Shown in pieces: positions 36,132 to 49,829 of a stretch of 64,000 nt of DNA. Below the pieces are notes generated by a model. The model was not told the origin of the DNA, did not search any database, and saw nothing but the letters and a program-made list of their open reading frames with translations. The stretch is from Beaufortia kweichowensis. Its lineage: Eukaryota > Chordata > Actinopteri > Cypriniformes > Gastromyzontidae. Where the stretch lies: the NCBI GenBank assembly GCA_019155185.1, contig CM032803.1, positions 3,098,001-3,162,000 of the forward strand, read 5' to 3'. Each line of letters starts with the position of its first letter. The stretch's first letter is position 1. The position numbers and the translations under genes are program-made.

Positions 36132-39100
36132 ATGTATCCGGCCCGGCGCTGTTCGTCGCTTCTTCACCGAGACTTCACCGCTTTGTGTCTCTCATCACTG
36201 GGGACACAATCAAAGAAACCCGCTACACTGAAGAAGACTTCACGACACTGTCATTCTAGTGCTCATCTTCCTCCACCGAGGTCATCACCTGTTCTGCTTG
36301 AGTCTTTACAAGGTAATTTAAGACCATCACATATGCTTGTGTATACTAATACGATGTTCATTTGTTCAATAACTATTACTTTGTCTCAAAATCTAATCAG
36401 CTGTCTACCTAGACAGCAATGTTAAGGGATAGTAGACACAGCTGACAAGGCTGTGACACCTAAAAATGCTGCATTTAAATAAGCTCAGGAGGTTTTATTT
36501 GACTGTGAGAGCACTGGTTAGACATTTATAGTCTAAGTTATTTTATATTTTTAATGTATTCGTGTACACATGTATTCTTAACACTGTCTTGGATTGTCCT
36601 TAATGCTAATAGCAGGTGACTCATGGGAATATAGGTAGGGTGGTGATGACTTAATACATCCTGGTATGTGGTAACATTATGTGGATATGTGGATAATTAT
36701 GTCGTTTCAAGTACTTTATCAAATGCATTTGTTCATTCAAAATATGCCATTCTCTTAGAAAACTAACAATGCTTTACATATTCATACTATAATAAGATGA
36801 TTAATTTAATAAATGTTTTGTTATATGCTCATACATTCCTATTCATGTACCTTTTTGCACATTTTAAACCAGCAAGAATGGTTTGTTTGTTGTTCTGTAC
36901 TAGGATCTATTCTGGTGTGCTTTCAAGGTAACTTAATAGTCCAGCTAAAGGTCAGTGCAGAGTCCAGCAAGAGTCTCCTAACAGAGACGTGTTATTCAAC
37001 AGGGATTGTTTCAGGTTCAAATATCTGAATTAGACTAAAAATATGATCTTTTTACCTAAATTAGTGTTACAAAATTGCATTTTTGCAGGTGTCTTGTGGC
37101 ATTAAATGAAGAGACACCGGGATAGAGGTGCTTGTAATCAAATGTTTTTTAAGAAACACCCATACAGTCACAGAATAGTATACAGTAAGGTACAAAATTA
37201 TGTACAGCGTAACTGATTTTGTGTTAGTCTGAAGTCTCCTGCAGGTCTGCTCTGGGTAAGGGACTTGACCTGGATACCACATGCATTTGGATGATGATTG
37301 GAGAACTGTTATGTAACATTGACTAAATAGTCAAGCACAAGCTGCTTCAGTTATTTTTATAATAGTGGGCTGCTAAATTTCCTCAAAGAAAAGTTTACCC
37401 AAAAATGTTGGACGTAGAATGATTTTACTTGAATATCCTTGTATTTGATCACTATTTGTCAAATCACTTCTTATAGTTTTAACACGGCGAATGTTGCATC
37501 ATCAGAACAGCCCGTGCAGGTCACATTGCAGGGTACATAAATATCAACTCTACCCTTCATTATATTATATAATAGGTCAAGTGACTAGACATTTTGTCTA
37601 GTTCTATTAATATGCAGAAGTTTATTGTATTACACTCCAGACTGAGACACACACTCCACCTCAATCTATAGATTAAGCTAAGGCTGATCTGTTCCCTTCA
37701 TCCACGTGCATGTTCGTGCATGCAGGCATGCATCAGGTTTCTCTTGTGATTTTCAAATGAGTCATTGTTCACAGTGAATGGCAGGGGAAGGACACACTGG
37801 TTCGTTCAGGAAACCTTTTGTGTAGGAACACTCATGCAGAGACACATACTGTGATATCCGCAGCCCCCAGAATCTTCATACACGTCAGAATACAACGATA
37901 AAGCTGAATGGGAGGATGCTGGTGTTCTTTCCTTCTGTCAAACATACATACAGGACATACATACATGTAACCCATTGAGCAGACATTGGATTGCCATTGG
38001 ATTAGTATCAGATTTCCTTGAAAATAAAGAAACAAAGATCGCAGAAAAAAGATCAGAAGAGGTATTGTTAAGATGTATTTGAGACTAATATAAGGATTTA
38101 TTAGACCTGAACCTTAATCTTGGTATATGAGATGCATGTGACAGAAGAATTGAAAATGAACTGGTTGGTTTTAAATCATGTTTGTTGTGTGAGTTGTCAC
38201 TGGTGAACAGCCTTGAGGATTTCAATTACAATGGCAGTGATTAACTCATTGTTCATTATGTGATTTATAATTTACATATATTTAGGTAGCATCATCAATT
38301 TGCTTGGGTGGTTTTCAAACTAATGATGTTAATATTGTTTAATAAACTAATGATGATATGGTATAAAAATGTATCACCATCAGTTGACTGTCTTGCCATT
38401 CTGCTCCCTTTTTGAGTGGTTTGTCCAATATAACATGGTTTTAAATACAAATATCATATGTTTATGCATGTATATGATGTTGGCATTACATTTTATGTTA
38501 TACATTTAAAAAAAGCCAGCTAGTAATTTCTCATCTGCTGATTTTTACTTTCTTAAGCATACTTGTAAATTTACTTGTGTACTGTCATACTACTGTTTAT
38601 ATTGTCATACAGGCTGTACTGTTATGCTACTATTTATAGCTCTGTTGGCTGTATTTGTTTTGAATAACTTGCGTCATGTCTTTCACATACTTTGTATTTG
38701 GACATGTGTTCCAAACACACAACTTGGACACAAGTTGTGCCAGTAATGTGACATGCTGTACTTCTAAAATTATTTAAACCACTGCCTACACTGTACTGAG
38801 AAAAGAAGTCAGGTCAAATTTTCAACACACTAGATTTAGCAAAGTGTTCTCAAAACTGCTTTAGAACAATACCAGTGTATGTTTGTATGTAATGTGTGTT
38901 TTATGTGTGCAGCGTGTCAAATGGGCAGCAGCAACGGTAGCAGACTCTTCAGTACTTTGGCTCAGACTCTGAGCAGCGCACCGCTGTCAGACCCACACGT
39001 GGATCCCGACGACTATGAATACGAGCAAGCCGACCCAGACGCGCTCTTGCGTGAATGCGCGGAGGTTTTGAGGAATCGCCCCCCTCGACTGCACCGGGAC

Positions 39101-40125
39101 TTTATTAGGACCAGAGCCAGCTCGCTGCAGAATGAACCCATCCGCATTATGCAGTGGAACATTTTAGCACAAGGTACAGCTTTGATATTTTTTGTCGGTT
39201 GAAAGGTGACATGCATACTTTCTACCAAGTATTGAAAAATGTGTAATTTTGTTGTATATCTACAGCACTGGGCGAGGGCAAGGACGGTTTTGTGCGTTGT
39301 CCAATGGAGGCCTTAAACTGGTCTGAGAGAAAATATCTTATATTAGAAGAGATCCTCACCTACAGACCGGATGTGCTGTGCCTGCAGGAGGTGGACCACT
39401 ACTTTGACACTTTCCAGCCTATATTAGCCAGCTTGGGCTATCATAGCAGCTTCTGTCCCAAGCCATGCTCCCCCTGCCTGGATGTTCACAACAACAATGG
39501 TCCAGATGGATGCGCTCTGTTCTTTAGCCGCCAACGGTTCCAACTGCTCCACACCACCCATCTCAGACTCTCCGCCATGATGCTCAAGACCAACCAGGTG
39601 GCCATTGTGGCTACGCTTCGCTGCAGACTCACGGGACAAGTCTTCTGTGTGGCAGTAACCCATCTGAAAGCACGGAGCGGCTGGGAGGCATTCCGGAGCG
39701 CGCAAGGGGCTCATCTCCTCCAGCAGCTACAAAACATCACCACTCAGTCATACCCAGAGATGGAGCAGGATGAAGGAATTCCATTGGTGGTATGTGGAGA
39801 TTTCAATGCTGAGCCTAGTGAGGAGGTTTATAGGCACTTTATGACATCACCACTGGGACTAGACAGTGTATACAAGTGTCTGAGTGAGGACGGGACCACA
39901 GAACCACCTTACACTAGCTGGAAGATCCGTCCTAGTGGAGAAAGCTGCTCTACTTTAGATTACATTTGGTACACGGAGAAAGCATTTCATGTGGATGCTG
40001 TGCTGAGGATACCCGATGAAGAGCAGATTGGGCCGGACCGTCTTCCCTCTTTCCATTACCCATCTGACCATCTGTCACTGGTGTGTGACCTCAGCTTTAA
40101 TCAGCAGCCTTATAGGCTTATGTAG
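36132..40125 (+). CDS. noct: Nocturnin (circadian NADP(H) 2'-phosphatase)
   Basis: Three coding exons, 36132-36312, 38913-39173 and 39266-40125, join in phase to 433 aa. The start MYPARRCSSLLHRDF is chosen because it aligns with human MFHSPRRLCSALLQRD; residues 1-60 are basic and look like a mitochondrial presequence. Met64 (MGSSNGSRLFSTLAQ) matches the known internal start of the shorter cytosolic form. The catalytic endonuclease/exonuclease/phosphatase fold is complete: MQWNILAQALGEGKDGF, LCLQEVDHYFDTFQP (metal-binding Glu189), THLKARSGWEAFRSAQG, CGDFNAEPSEEVY, EPPYTSWKIRPSGE and YPSDHLSLVCD (catalytic His). Although related to CCR4 deadenylases, nocturnin dephosphorylates NADP+ and NADPH. 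The roughly 2.6 kb intron 1 shows no other gene. Fish can carry two paralogues; I cannot say which this is. Confidence 0.95.
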
Positions 40126-42303
40126 CTGTCAATCATTAGTGCTATTCAACAGTGTTTCAGAGCAGCTTAGGACATTCCTAGAGCATGTGTGGATGTATGT
40201 CTGAATGCAATGTAACTTAAATAATTCACATAAACCTTATTTTACCTGCTGTAGTAGGTCTTAAAGCACCTCTAATGGACTGATGTAAATGCTTTTAATT
40301 TTCCTTGATGGAGATTAATTGTGCTCTTATTGTTTGTTATACAGAGGCTGTGCAATAGTATGTAATTTATTATGAAGTGCTGAGGATATCATGATCTCAG
40401 GAAGACGCACATTCTTGATGAAACGTTTATATTTATATCGACTGTCTGTAATACTGTAATCATCGATATATTTGCCAATGACAATATAAAAGTGTCACAC
40501 AGTTTTGAATGTTTGTGATTTCTTATTGAGTGTGAAGCTATAGTATGCTGTTTCAAACAGTTACAGTAGGTTTTGATTGGGATTTTACATTTGTACTGAC
40601 AGACAGTAAGTGCAAAGGAAAAAACATGCTATTTATTTTTAAAAGCATACAGATTGAATGTTCATTTAATTTTAGTTACCTCATCCTGCTAAAGGAATGT
40701 ACTTTGTTACAAATCTATTACATCTTTCAAATTGAGATTTGTCGTTAAATCATGTATTCATAGATGATTGATGCAGTTTAACAAACAGTTGCATACAAAA
40801 TCAATGCCTGAGAGTTTCAAGAATGAGATCTCACTCCATTACTGAAAAAATACTGAATGCAATGCTACCCTGTAAACTCTGCCTAGAATTAAAAGTCCCT
40901 GCCATAATTCTTTATGTATTGTGGCATGCATCAAAGCTGCTCCTAAACAAGTCTAAATTAAGCTACATCTTACATAAAAAATACATGATATATCACAAGT
41001 CACCTACTGAGTTTGAAGTAAGAAGGTACTTGACTAAAAGTTAAAATTCAGTGTAGTCTGTGCCATGTTTTGAAATCCTGATCATATAGCTCCAAAACAA
41101 TCTATACTGGTTTTAGTCTATCTGACCCAAGGCTTTGTTCTACATTACCATAAATAGTCATTTTATGTCACAGATACTAAGATCTCTCAAAACAACATTT
41201 TACATTAGATTATATTAAGAAACCGTTACATTTAGACATATTCAGATGTTTACTAGCATACCCCTGGTGTCCCAATATCAAAGTCTATAAACCAACAAAA
41301 AATTGTACTGAAGTGACTTTATTACCAAATGTAAAACTAAAAGTATCTACGGTCACACTTTTGACAGTCCTAATGCAGGTGAAATAGGAATGTGACCTTA
41401 AAGAGAAGAACTATAGAAGGTCATGAAGATCAAGTTAACAAAAGTTTTTGCACACAAAATGAAACCGAAAAACAAAGCTTATTAAAATCATGTGTTTGCA
41501 TAATTTCTCTATATTTAAGTCTACTTGGATACATTTTAGCATAATACAACAAAATATATGCTTCATATATTGAATATTCAATATACTGTATTTCCGACAT
41601 TTACTTTCCCTTTTTGTACATGTATCATAAACAAAAATGATTCTTGCAAAGTACAAAGCCGTGAATGCATGGTACAGAAAATACACACAGTGGATAATGC
41701 ACAAAAAGAAACAAATATTTTAAGAAAGACTGAAATGACACAAACAAAACAGATTTGACTGTCCTTTGGAAAACAGTTTCCACTGAACTGTAAAAAAACA
41801 CTTCCTGGTACAAAATATAAAAAATCTTATATTTACAAAAAAAAACACAATTAGTTTATTTTATTAACAAGAAGGAGAAAGGTGACCTAAGGCTGTTTTG
41901 TTTTATTTATCATTCACTACCACAATGGTAAGTTTATGAACGGTTTCTAATATGCTCCAGGTGAGCAGGTCACAAGCATCTCAGCTGCCTGTCTCTCTTC
42001 ACCCATGTGACTTTTAATTATTAGCACCAAGTGAAGATCATTCTTACAGCATCACAGCACAACGTTTTACTAGAACAAAGCAAGATTTGAATCGATTAAG
42101 GTAAGGAAAGAAAGAAAAAAGCTGTCTAACCCAGACTTGAGGGTACGCATGGTGGTTATAGTGTTGGGGTGTGAACGAGTGTCTGAGCTGTAGTGCTGGA
42201 TCACCATTCTCTGACTGTCATTCATCACTTGCACTATGGGCGTCTGCATCACAAGTGCTGCTGTTGGTTTTTATGTGTATTAGTCAGAAAGTGAACGTTT
42301 TAC
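40126..42303. other. Convergent 3' region noct / elf2
   Basis: noct (plus) and elf2 (minus) end facing each other. The interval should hold both 3' UTRs. TTTATT on the plus strand at 41855-41860 and 41902-41907 could be elf2 polyadenylation signals on the minus strand. No third gene or named repeat is visible. Confidence 0.5.
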
Positions 42304-45300
42304 TCAGCTCTGTGAGATTGTCTGTGAAGCTGCAGTGGTCTCTGCAGAACTGTCGGGAGTCTCAACCTTCACAATAGTCACATCCTGTAAAGACATGGCA
42401 GGCCGTGAACTCGACACCACAGTCACGCCAGGCTGCGAGGTCACCACGGTAACAGGAGTAGAGGCTGTGGGTGTGGATATGTTAGAGGGGATGGCGAGCT
42501 TCAGAACTTGCGCGTTGGTGTTCGACATGGTAACCGGGGAAAGCGTGCTCAGTGTGATGGGTGTGCCAGGTTTGCCGGTTACAGAAGGAAGGGTGATGAG
42601 CTGCAGTGTGATTCTCTCACCGCTTTGGCCCTGAGCTGGCACCAGCGTCGGCACAGCCTGGAGAAGCAGTTTGCCTGTGGTGCTTCCCCCTGAGACCGAG
42701 CTGGACGCGGAGAGGATTGGAGAGTGTACGGTGGGAGAGTTGACGGTTACAGTGGAAAATTTCTGACCCTGTGATGTCATGAGAACAGGCACCTGCATAG
42801 CCAATCTTACAGTCCTACAAAAAAAAAAAAAAAGAACTAAGCACACATTTCCTCATCAACACATCTGAACATGTAAGTGAGAAACTATCTTTATATCATA
42901 CCCAGGGGCTGTCGCTGTGTTGGCAGACTGCTGCTGCATGGTCACAAAGGCATCTTGTCCTGAGGTAAAATTGATGATTTTAGGCATAGCAGTAGATGGA
43001 GAGACTACCACATCTTTCCCTCTCTGATTGCTGCGATTGGGTGCAGATGGAGCTTCTTTCTTTCCCTCGTCCATGCTGTCATCATCATCGTCTATAAAGA
43101 CAATGTCTTTGGGCATCTCCTTAAACTGGTACACAAGTCTTTGGCCTTCAACTTTTGATAAAATGCCCCGCTGGTAGTAATACCTATAGTAGTATAAAGC
43201 AGTATGTTAAGAGCACTGGCATAATTGAAGTACATGTATCCAAAACATCAGACAAAACATTACCTGAGTGCTCTCCCCATTGTCTCATAGTTCATGTCAG
43301 GTTTATTCTTATGTCTGCCCCATAATTTAGACACCGCTTTGGAATCCACAAGCTTGAATATGCCCTTCTCTTTCTGAGTCCACTTAATGTATTTTGGGCA
43401 TGTTTCTTTATCCTGAAGGAGGTCCAGCAGAAACTCCCATAGGTAAGTTGAGCCTAGCAGACAGACATGTTTTAATTTAAAATGTGTCCCACTGGTAGAA
43501 GATTCTCTTGAACATACAAATAAACAGAAATATTTACCCTTGCTATCTTTTGATTTCCTCTTGTAGACCAGATCTACTGAACCATCACTGCAATTTCGTG
43601 GAGTTCTGGGTTTTCGTCCTGATGGGGAACATCACACAAATGAATTACTTTTCTGGTTAAGTACACATTGTTCACTGTTCCACAGTCTCTTTTTTTCTAT
43701 AATCCAAAATGATTTGTTATTTAAATATTGTCTTTGGGAATTAAAAGCAAACAATTGTGATTCGTGGATTTTACAACCATTAAGAAATTAAAGCCATTAG
43801 AAAATTAAAACTTCATAGAATAAATCAAAGCTAAAAGGACTGACATACCAAACATGTAATATACTAGTAGGGTGCATTAAACAAATACTTTTAAATAATG
43901 GTTATCTCACCTCTCTTCTTCTTCAGTAACTCCGTCTGCTGCAGAACAACAATGTCTTTAGCAACAGGCCCTATATCCTCAGTCCTCACCTCCACTTCCA
44001 CCTCAGATAAAAGCTCCTCTGCAGACAGAGTGAAGGAGAGACAAAAGAAATGTAATTTGCGAACAGTTTAGCTTACTTTTACTAATGTGGCCAACAAAGG
44101 AGTATGTAATATTTGTCAAATGATATAATATTGACCTATATATAATGTTGATATCATTGAAAGGTAAAGACAGTGTAAATAGTATTTACAAATGGGATGT
44201 GGAGTACTTGTAAAGCATGTATATGATAACACACCTGCACTGCGGTCCCCCTGCAGACTGGATGGTGAATCCATATGCAGCAGAGCTTCAGCTGCTTCAT
44301 AAGTTTTATCATGTACTGAGACCTCCACTATAAAAGAAAAAACATTTCTCATCTCACCCATAATGCACATTAGATTCAAATATTATAAAAAGCAAAAACA
44401 AAAATCATTTAAATACACGTTTTGAAAATACCCAGTCTTTTTTATATTTTAATAATCATTTGGGTTTGCAATGTGAAAGCATAACAAGCTATACATAAAA
44501 TATGATAAGAACTATAATAAAAACAAAAACAAGTCTTGAAATTGAGTGTTTTTATTTGCATCCTTTGTTTTTCCGTGTTCAACCCACATATTAATAATAT
44601 TGGCGGTTAATGAACTAAATATTTCCATATCTGCGAGTTTATTGGTTATAACTGTAGCTGCGCAACCGCCCTAAGCAACGATTGGTCAGGTAAGCTGTCA
44701 CTCAACGACCCACGCCTAAAACTACACTTCCGCTCCAAAATCCAAAGACGCACAAAAGGGAATTTTAATTGTAATATTATATACTACACCCAACAAATTA
44801 TGATCGCCTAAAAATATTTCCCGACAGCTGTGAAAATACGTATAAACATATCTGTTACTAAACAATAAGTTTATGATTCTTATGCGCTTATGAAACAAAT
44901 CTTACGTTTTACTGAGGGCTAAAAGTTAGTCTATTAGTCCAGATGGTCTTTACGTGTAAGCAGTTTTGAACAAAATATCACCAAAACAACTTGTAATAAA
45001 TAAACACCTATATTGTCTAGTCTGTAACGGCATCATTAAAGAACAGAACCGTTAGCTTATTTGGATCGATCACATCGCAGACAATAAACCGCTTTTTAAA
45101 AAACATCCGACCACAATCATTAACCACGAACTGCAATACACTGTAAAGCAAAATAATAAACAACATATCAACGTGTCCGAGAAGCGAAAAAGAAAACAAA
45201 CATACTTCCTGGTTTCTGACAGCCACTAGCATCAATCCGCTAGAATAATAACATAACACTACACTAACATAATTTAACACACAAAACACTGCATAAATAT

Positions 45301-46401
45301 AAAACAACCAGTCGCTAAACCAAAACTGCAAGAAATGATTTCATATTTTACTCAAACTTGGCGCAGTGGATCCACAGCAGCTTTTCACTTCCTGGTTCTG
45401 AATCAAGCGCTTTTGCATCATTTACCTCGGCAAGCCAAACGCTTTTCACCTCAAATCACGTGGTGCTCCACAATGTGTTGAGTGACATTTACATATATTT
45501 TAATTGTTTATCAGCTTCATAGGCCAATCTAACTGGTTTTCATATCACTTGTGAAAGATTTCTTTAATGAAAAATATCACTCCGCCTCTAGTTAAAAAGA
45601 TGAAACAACAAGATTTGAATCTCAATTTAACAATAATTCTATGCACAAGTTCTCTGTGAAGCAAAAGCTTTTCTTCTTTGAGGTGATCTCTTCTCTAAAT
45701 TCAACATAAGGCCACAAGATGTCTCTCTCTAGCTGTCCCTGCTGGTCAAGTAAACGCTTATTCTCCTCCTAAATACTGTTACACTTTTGGTTGATGTTGA
45801 AAGAATTCATGTAAAATCATCATTATAAAACTTTTGTGATAAACTGGAGACTGATTACAAGGCACAGATAGTCAATTGTTTTATTTTTCCAAATAAACCC
45901 ATCAGATTACATCAAATTAAGCTAAATTATTCGCAAAACACAAAATCGTACGTACACTACTACCTCCAGATTTAAGGAAAGTACATGTTGTGCATGTTCT
46001 CCATGAGCATTGAGGAAATACTGCTTACCTGATCCCATGTCTTGCAACTCAGTCTCCACAATCTGTTCTTCAGCCACATCTTGGACCAGATAGGCATTCT
46101 GATCATCATACACTAACACCTGAGCAGCATAACACTGCTCCACTTCGGCACTATTCACCTGCTCCACTATCACTGCGGGACACTCCTCCTCTCCGTTAGG
46201 CTCTGTCCCATCAGGACATACCTCCTGGCAATGAAACAGAAATATTTTTACTTAAGGCAAAGGTTTTTTAAGATTTTTTGATATGGTGTTGCATTATTTT
46301 GAGTTTCCATTTATTGCAAATGTCACCTGCTGTGCATCCTCATCTCCAGCAACATACTCCAGTATATTCCCTCCACCATCTACAATCACCATTGAGGTCA
46401 T
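42304..46401 (-). CDS. elf2: ETS-domain transcription factor ELF2 (NERF)
   Basis: Eight coding exons on the minus strand: 46401-46327, 46224-46029, 44327-44235, 44018-43911, 43618-43538, 43453-43264, 43183-42902, 42814-42304; 511 aa in frame. The first exon starts MTSMVIVDGGGNILEYVAGD (human MTSAVVDSGGTILEL). Then come the acidic N-terminal region (CPAVIVEQV, YAAQVLVYDDQN, HDKTYEAAEALLHM), a basic AT-hook-like KKKRGRKPRTP, the ETS domain (STYLWEFLLDLLQDKETCPK, KLVDSKAVSKLWGRHKNKPD, MNYETMGRALRYYYQRGI, about residues 179-263) and a Ser/Thr-rich C-terminus (TVRLAMQVPVLMTSQGQKFS). ELF2 binds GGAA sites, interacts with RUNX1 and acts in blood and endothelial cells. The C-terminus is shorter than in human (593 aa). 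The noct/naa15 context fits ELF2 rather than ELF1 or ELF4. Confidence 0.93.
44328..46028. other. elf2 intron 2, possible internal promoter
   Basis: This 1.7 kb intron separates the N-terminal activation exons from the rest. It contains a stretch (about 44640-44730) with ACTTCCGC and other ETS-like motifs and another (about 45350-45470) with CACTTCCTGG and AATCACGTGG. Human ELF2 makes a short NERF-1 form from an internal first exon, so an internal promoter could lie here, but I could not recognise the matching start peptide. Confidence 0.3.
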
Positions 46402-46471
46402 GACTCATTCCTCTGTGTCAACTGCAATTATACACTGGCACCCGCTGATGACCTTGAGTGATGTCACAGCC

Positions 46472-47626
46472 TGAGAAGAAATAATAGGCATAGTGTTATT
46501 ACAATATGAATAAGACCATGGTCATTAAGCAATACTAAGTAAAAGTCAGTATACTGTTTTTTTGTAAATGCAGTTTCTGGGGTAAGCTGCAGTAACATCC
46601 TCAAACACAACATGTTTGTTTTGTAGGTGGGACAGGGATCAGTTAAGATGCTTGTGTTTTTATGGATGTCCCAAAATGGAGCACTCACACCACACAGTAT
46701 TAGCATACTGATCGTTTTCCCATAAGCAAATGACTTTAGTATGAAAAAGAGATTCACAGATAGCATACTGCATTCATTCATGAAGTAGCCACTCTGAGAT
46801 CTTCGAGCAGATCTTCAAACAAACACATCCACACATGCAGAAAACAAAACAAGAAAACGGAAGAAGACTGTATCCTGTTGGCCAAACTGTTCTCTCAGCG
46901 CAGTCTTACAAAGTGAATATTGTCTACGTGTTTTTCGTTGGTTAAGCATTCACCCTGTAGTTAACTAGACATGTTCAAAGGACAGCCAAGTAATTCACAA
47001 ACAATGAATAAAAATTATTTTACCAAATCATTACATTAACCAGAGACAAAATGTAGTTTTTTTTGTTCTTTATGTAACAATTAAGTATTTGGTCATTATG
47101 AAGCTTCTTGCAAGCACATATAACAGTATCTTTATAGAAGTAATAATCCATAAAATAATCAAGTAAAGCTGCAAAGGGAAAGAGGAAATAATGAAGAACT
47201 TAACGTTTTTATTATATGGCCTGCTTAGTCTACAGCTTGTTTTCTTCTCTTTTGGGTCCTTCTTTATCACAGTTTACTCTCAACCATTAAAAAAACATAT
47301 ACGTTGGTACTAAAATACTATAGTTATCTTGGGTCTGTTGTTATTCATGTTTAACAGCTTCTCCATTCAATGGTTGTAACATACAATGTTTGTAAAAACG
47401 AGTTATCAACTGCATTTCCAAGGTCAATGAACCATGCAAAGAAATAAACAGAAACAAAACATGGACTTTTACAAAGACTGCATCAAACATGAAGCATTGG
47501 ATCGGTAAACAACAGCTAGCTGCGTCAAACTAAATAAACGAACATTACTCAGTTACTCATAAAGTCTAAATGGAATAACTATAATCTCAAATATCTAATT
47601 TGGTGTGGAAAATTAAAATTTCTTAC
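46472..47626 (-). other. elf2 5' intron
   Basis: Between the probable non-coding first exon (ending at 47627, donor GACG|GTAAG) and the acceptor (TTCTTCTCAG) before 46471. The sequence is AT-rich and shows no other gene. Confidence 0.55.
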
Positions 47627-47950
47627 CGTCTGTGGTTATTTCTTGTCGTTTGCACCACTTCAGCTCGGTCGAATGCACTCTGTCATAAGGTTAGCATGCT
47701 AACCATGCTAATGACAGTCTAACTGGCTGACGCTAAAGCTGCTCAAAATCCTTAAAGTGTTCGCTGATAAAGCGCACGCATTCATGCAATAGACACAAGT
47801 CTATTTAGGTCATTTAAATCTAAAAGAAAATATGTATATTTGCAGGCTAATTTGGTTTAGTCGGCAATGTTTTGCGTAGCTCGATTTGGGCCTCCTGTTT
47901 GAAAGATCTGACTGACGAACTGCGCAGCAACCGCTCGTGACGTCACACAA
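47627..47950 (-). promoter_or_regulatory. elf2 non-coding exon 1 and promoter with consensus CRE
   Basis: A splice donor at 47627/47626 on the minus strand ends a leader exon of unknown 5' limit. About 310 bases further upstream is an exact palindromic CRE, TGACGTCA (47938-47945), in a CpG-containing stretch (GCGCAGCAACCGCTCGTGACG, then CGATGCGCGCGCTG). No TATA box is obvious. Promoter function is inferred from position and composition. Confidence 0.55.
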
Positions 47951-49829
47951 CCGATGCGCGCGCTGAAATTTCAGAAAAATCAAATAACAGATAATATTAT
48001 TTTATAATTCAATATGTTCACAATATACATAACATTACAATATAAATATTGTAAAAAGTATAATGATACGTTTAAACCAGGATGCAAAGAATAAAATATC
48101 GTTATATTTCCATATGAATAGCTCATCCATATCCTGGAATAGCCATGAAGCCACAATATCAGCACAGAGGGGGTGCAGCAGTCAACAAAATTTGCAATCT
48201 ATAACATTCTATAAAGTAAGAAAAACAAATGCATACAGTTATATAATAGTAAATATTTCCATTACACACAATGAGACATATAGCATTTTTTTTAATCTCC
48301 TTTTATTTTTCTCAAATATAGATTCACAGTATATTCCAGCCCGGGTTGCAACCGCATATTCACAGACCCAGGCTTACAGTTTAGAATGACAAACCCCAAA
48401 ACAGCACAAGAACACATACACATCCCTTTACATTACATCACTCAAGCCTTCAAAACAACAAAACCTACTTCACATTTTTTCTGTAAAGGTCCCTCTTTTA
48501 ACATGTAAGAAAAAAAGTTAGGCTAATTGTAGGTAGTTACATTATGTATCTTATTCTTGTTTAAAACCTTAATTACCTCCCATATACTAGTATAATAAAA
48601 CTAAAGACAAGGAAATGAAACTGCTAATTAAATAATCATTTGTTAGATTCATTTGATAGTTTCAAAGTGTAACTTTTGTATAACGTATCTCATGCTATAA
48701 GGAAAGTGACTTGTGAAGTAAAGTATTTTGTACCCACAGAACTCATTTTACTGGTGTGATGACTCCACTGGAGAAAGAGCAGGAACACAAAAGCAGATGC
48801 AGCATCATAGTGTTTTGTTGTAAAAAAAATTAATGTTAAAATGCAATTTGCTGCATGACATAACATTGTAATGTATTGATAATCCTTACATTTGTAATGT
48901 GTTTGCAATATATTTGTATCTAGTCACATAACAATTTCATTGCTCAATACTGATAAGTGAAAAATATTGCCTTTACAGAATTCTCTGTTTGCATATAAAC
49001 AAGGTTTGTTAAAATAATACCTAATGGTTCAAACTGAGGTAGCGGTATCAGAAACAGTGAAAATTCATAAATAATTCAGATTAAAATAGTGTCAGTTTAC
49101 AAACAGTAAAGTGAACCTGAAGTCAGAGAATATTGGTGTTTATCTTATCAGCTATGGCAGTGTGTTTGTTTGGCAATCTTTGCAGTTCTGCTGGTATAGT
49201 AACTATTGGCATAGCAATTAGAAACCTGTCTTACTAGTGGAAGGTTTGAGGTAGAGTTAACTAGAATATAACAGGCTCAACCGTGAAGTTGATTAAAAAA
49301 TACAGAGGGTTGAGTTCCATTTAAAAACAACTAAATGTATGTCAAGACCAGTCACAGCTTGTCATGTATAAAATAATTTTCAAGAAACCTGTATGACTGA
49401 TGTAAATGTCTCAATGTCAGTGGAGTTATAATTGTAAGACAGGCCCCGGTGCATGAATCAGTGCTGAACTGTATGAAATCCATGGAGTCATTGAAGCAGG
49501 AAATGGGAAACAGGGAAGGCACATCACTAATTATACATCAAGGAACCGGTTTACTTTCCCAGGATATCTGACTTCTTACAACTCTAAAGAAAAATAACAT
49601 GTTAATCAACATATATATAAATATCAAAAAAGTATCAGACACTAAACTTATCAAGCGCTTTACATTTAGAAAAATATCTTCTACACCCATATGTTAAATT
49701 AAAATATAGACAGCCACACAATTTTAAACAGAACCTCACTTAAAAAAACAGTATAAAAATATGTTTGTGTGATGTCAATAATATGGTCTTTTCCTTAAGT
49801 TACTTACCTGGTACTAATTCATCTGTACT
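47951..49829. other. Intergenic elf2-mgarp, including mgarp 3' UTR
   Basis: AT-rich DNA with no recognisable coding exon on either strand. The right part should be the 3' UTR of the longer mgarp form, which ends its coding region at 49830. Confidence 0.5.

Noticed and set aside
42335..42634. Plus-strand 99-aa open frame
   Set aside because: Antisense shadow of the last elf2 coding exon.
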